DNA of 7,614 nt from an uncultured Clostridia bacterium (lineage in GTDB: Bacteria; Bacillota; Clostridia; Lachnospirales; Lachnospiraceae). The stretch covers positions 1 through 7,614 of the forward strand of contig CAMORF010000104.1 in assembly GCA_946623485.1 (NCBI GenBank). Direction: 5' to 3'. The translations under genes were made by a program, and so were the position numbers. The notes below the pieces were generated by a model that searched no databases, was not told the DNA's origin, and saw only the letters and a list, made by a program, of their open reading frames with translations. Every line of letters starts with the position of its first letter. Position 1 is the first letter of the stretch. Positions 6,857 through 7,614 of the stretch are shown piece by piece.

Positions 6857-7614
6857 TTATTTATCCAGATATTTCACATACCTTGCAAAAGCTGCAGGGA
6901 TGGAATACTCTCTTTCAATCTGCGCGATGTCCGCGGCAAGGAACCTTCCGTGCAGCGGCGTCTCCTCCATCTCCTCCGCCAGAATCAGATATCCGGACAT
7001 CCTCCATTCCACGTGGGTGAAGATATGTGTCTCCTCCGGGAGGGGGCGGATCCTCAGCGCAGGCACCCCAAGCCGGCGGGCATGGACCAGTGCCTGGTCA
7101 CTTGTGAGATGCCCCGGAGCATTGGGAAGTTCCCACAGCCCGGCCAGAAGCCCGCGCGCGGGCCGCTTGCCGATGACCATCCTGGTCTGATCCCTGATCA
7201 CCAGCACTGTCATCTCCTGAATCCGGCGCGCTTTTTTCGCAAGCCTGACAGGGATGTCCGTTATTCTTCCTTCTTTCCGCGCAAGGCACAAAGAGCCCGC
7301 CGGACATGTATCACAGCACGGCACTCCGTTCGGAAGGCATATCACAGCGCCAAGCTCCATGAGCGCCTGATTGAACTGCCCCGGGGGATATGTTCCTGCA
7401 TTCTTTTCCAGGAAGGTACGGATCTGTTCTTCAAACGCTTTCCTGACACCGGGATCATCGATGCATTCCGTAGAGCCGGTAATCCTTGACAGCACCCGCA
7501 GCACATTCCCGTCAACCGCGGGAGCCGGAACCTGGAAGGCAATGGAAGCAATCGCGCCGGCTGTATAGGGGCCGATCCCCGGAAGGCGCAGAAGCAATGA
7601 TACCTTATCCGGAA
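6857..7614 (-). CDS. mutY: A/G-specific adenine glycosylase MutY, 5' end beyond the window
   Basis: MutY excises adenine mispaired with 8-oxoguanine, starting base-excision repair. About 251 residues of a roughly 350-residue protein are visible, open to the right edge; the N-terminal helices and the catalytic Glu are outside. Counting from the first complete codon, the helix-hairpin-helix LPGIGPYTAGAI is at 10-21, the catalytic-site DGNVLRVLSR starts with Asp34, and the 4Fe-4S region has cysteines at 92, 99, 100, 103 and 109. The C-terminal NUDIX-like 8-oxoG recognition domain (from about 133) has KRPARGLLAGLWELP (149-163) and the FTHVEW element (198-203). The TTG at 7597 is an internal leucine codon, not a start. 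The stop (TAA at 6857-6859) is 20 bases before the glycosyltransferase, suggesting cotranscription. Confidence 0.95.
   Translation of the reverse strand, partial: PDKVSLLLRLPGIGPYTAGAIASIAFQVPAPAVDGNVLRVLSRITGSTECIDDPGVRKAFEEQIRTFLEKNAGTYPPGQFNQALMELGAVICLPNGVPCCDTCPAGSLCLARKEGRITDIPVRLAKKARRIQEMTVLVIRDQTRMVIGKRPARGLLAGLWELPNAPGHLTSDQALVHARRLGVPALRIRPLPEETHIFTHVEWRMSGYLILAEEMEETPLHGRFLAADIAQIEREYSIPAAFARYVKYLDK

Overview
The window looks like chromosomal DNA from a moderately GC-rich Clostridia-type Firmicute, most likely Lachnospiraceae-like. This rests on the style of the encoded proteins: a GH36 alpha-galactosidase of the AgaA/RafA type, a stand-alone TraX-family membrane protein, a clostridial-type YdcF/DUF218 protein, a bacterial GlnRS and a clostridial-type MutY. 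Shine-Dalgarno sites are purine-rich and one promoter is close to the sigma-A consensus. The taxonomy is inferred, since no rRNA or other marker is present. I see no tRNA, rRNA, insertion sequence, prophage or CRISPR array.

Layout. Positions 6-2204 (minus) hold a complete cytosolic alpha-galactosidase. Positions 2205-2417 are a divergent regulatory region: a perfect 15-bp palindrome (2245-2259) lies near the probable galactosidase transcription start, and a strong extended -10 promoter (2364-2392) drives the next gene rightward. Positions 2418-3227 (plus) encode a TraX-family multi-spanning membrane protein. It converges on a leftward four-gene run transcribed from beyond the right edge: mutY (5' end missing, 6857-7614), a family 2 glycosyltransferase (5811-6836), glnS (4109-5770) and a YdcF-family protein (3322-4020). 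Gaps in that run are 20, 40 and 88 bases, with no convincing internal promoter or terminator, so it reads as one operon or nearly so.

The least ordinary features are two tandem repeats touching the YdcF-family gene. An array of six ~19-bp units (3255-3365) fills the space between the convergent genes and runs into the 3' end of the YdcF gene, supplying its last 13 codons and its stop. A separate 18-bp repeat (3716-3787) encodes a charged hexapeptide repeat inside the same protein, at a point where the fold appears to tolerate insertion. The GlnRS also has an altered KMSKS-type loop (VTGKR instead of the usual VMSKR).

Functionally the genes are unrelated housekeeping and sugar-use functions: alpha-galactoside hydrolysis, DNA repair of 8-oxoG:A mismatches, glycan synthesis, tRNA-Gln charging, and two membrane or envelope proteins of unclear role. 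I found no coherent new multi-gene system; the points of interest are local sequence features.
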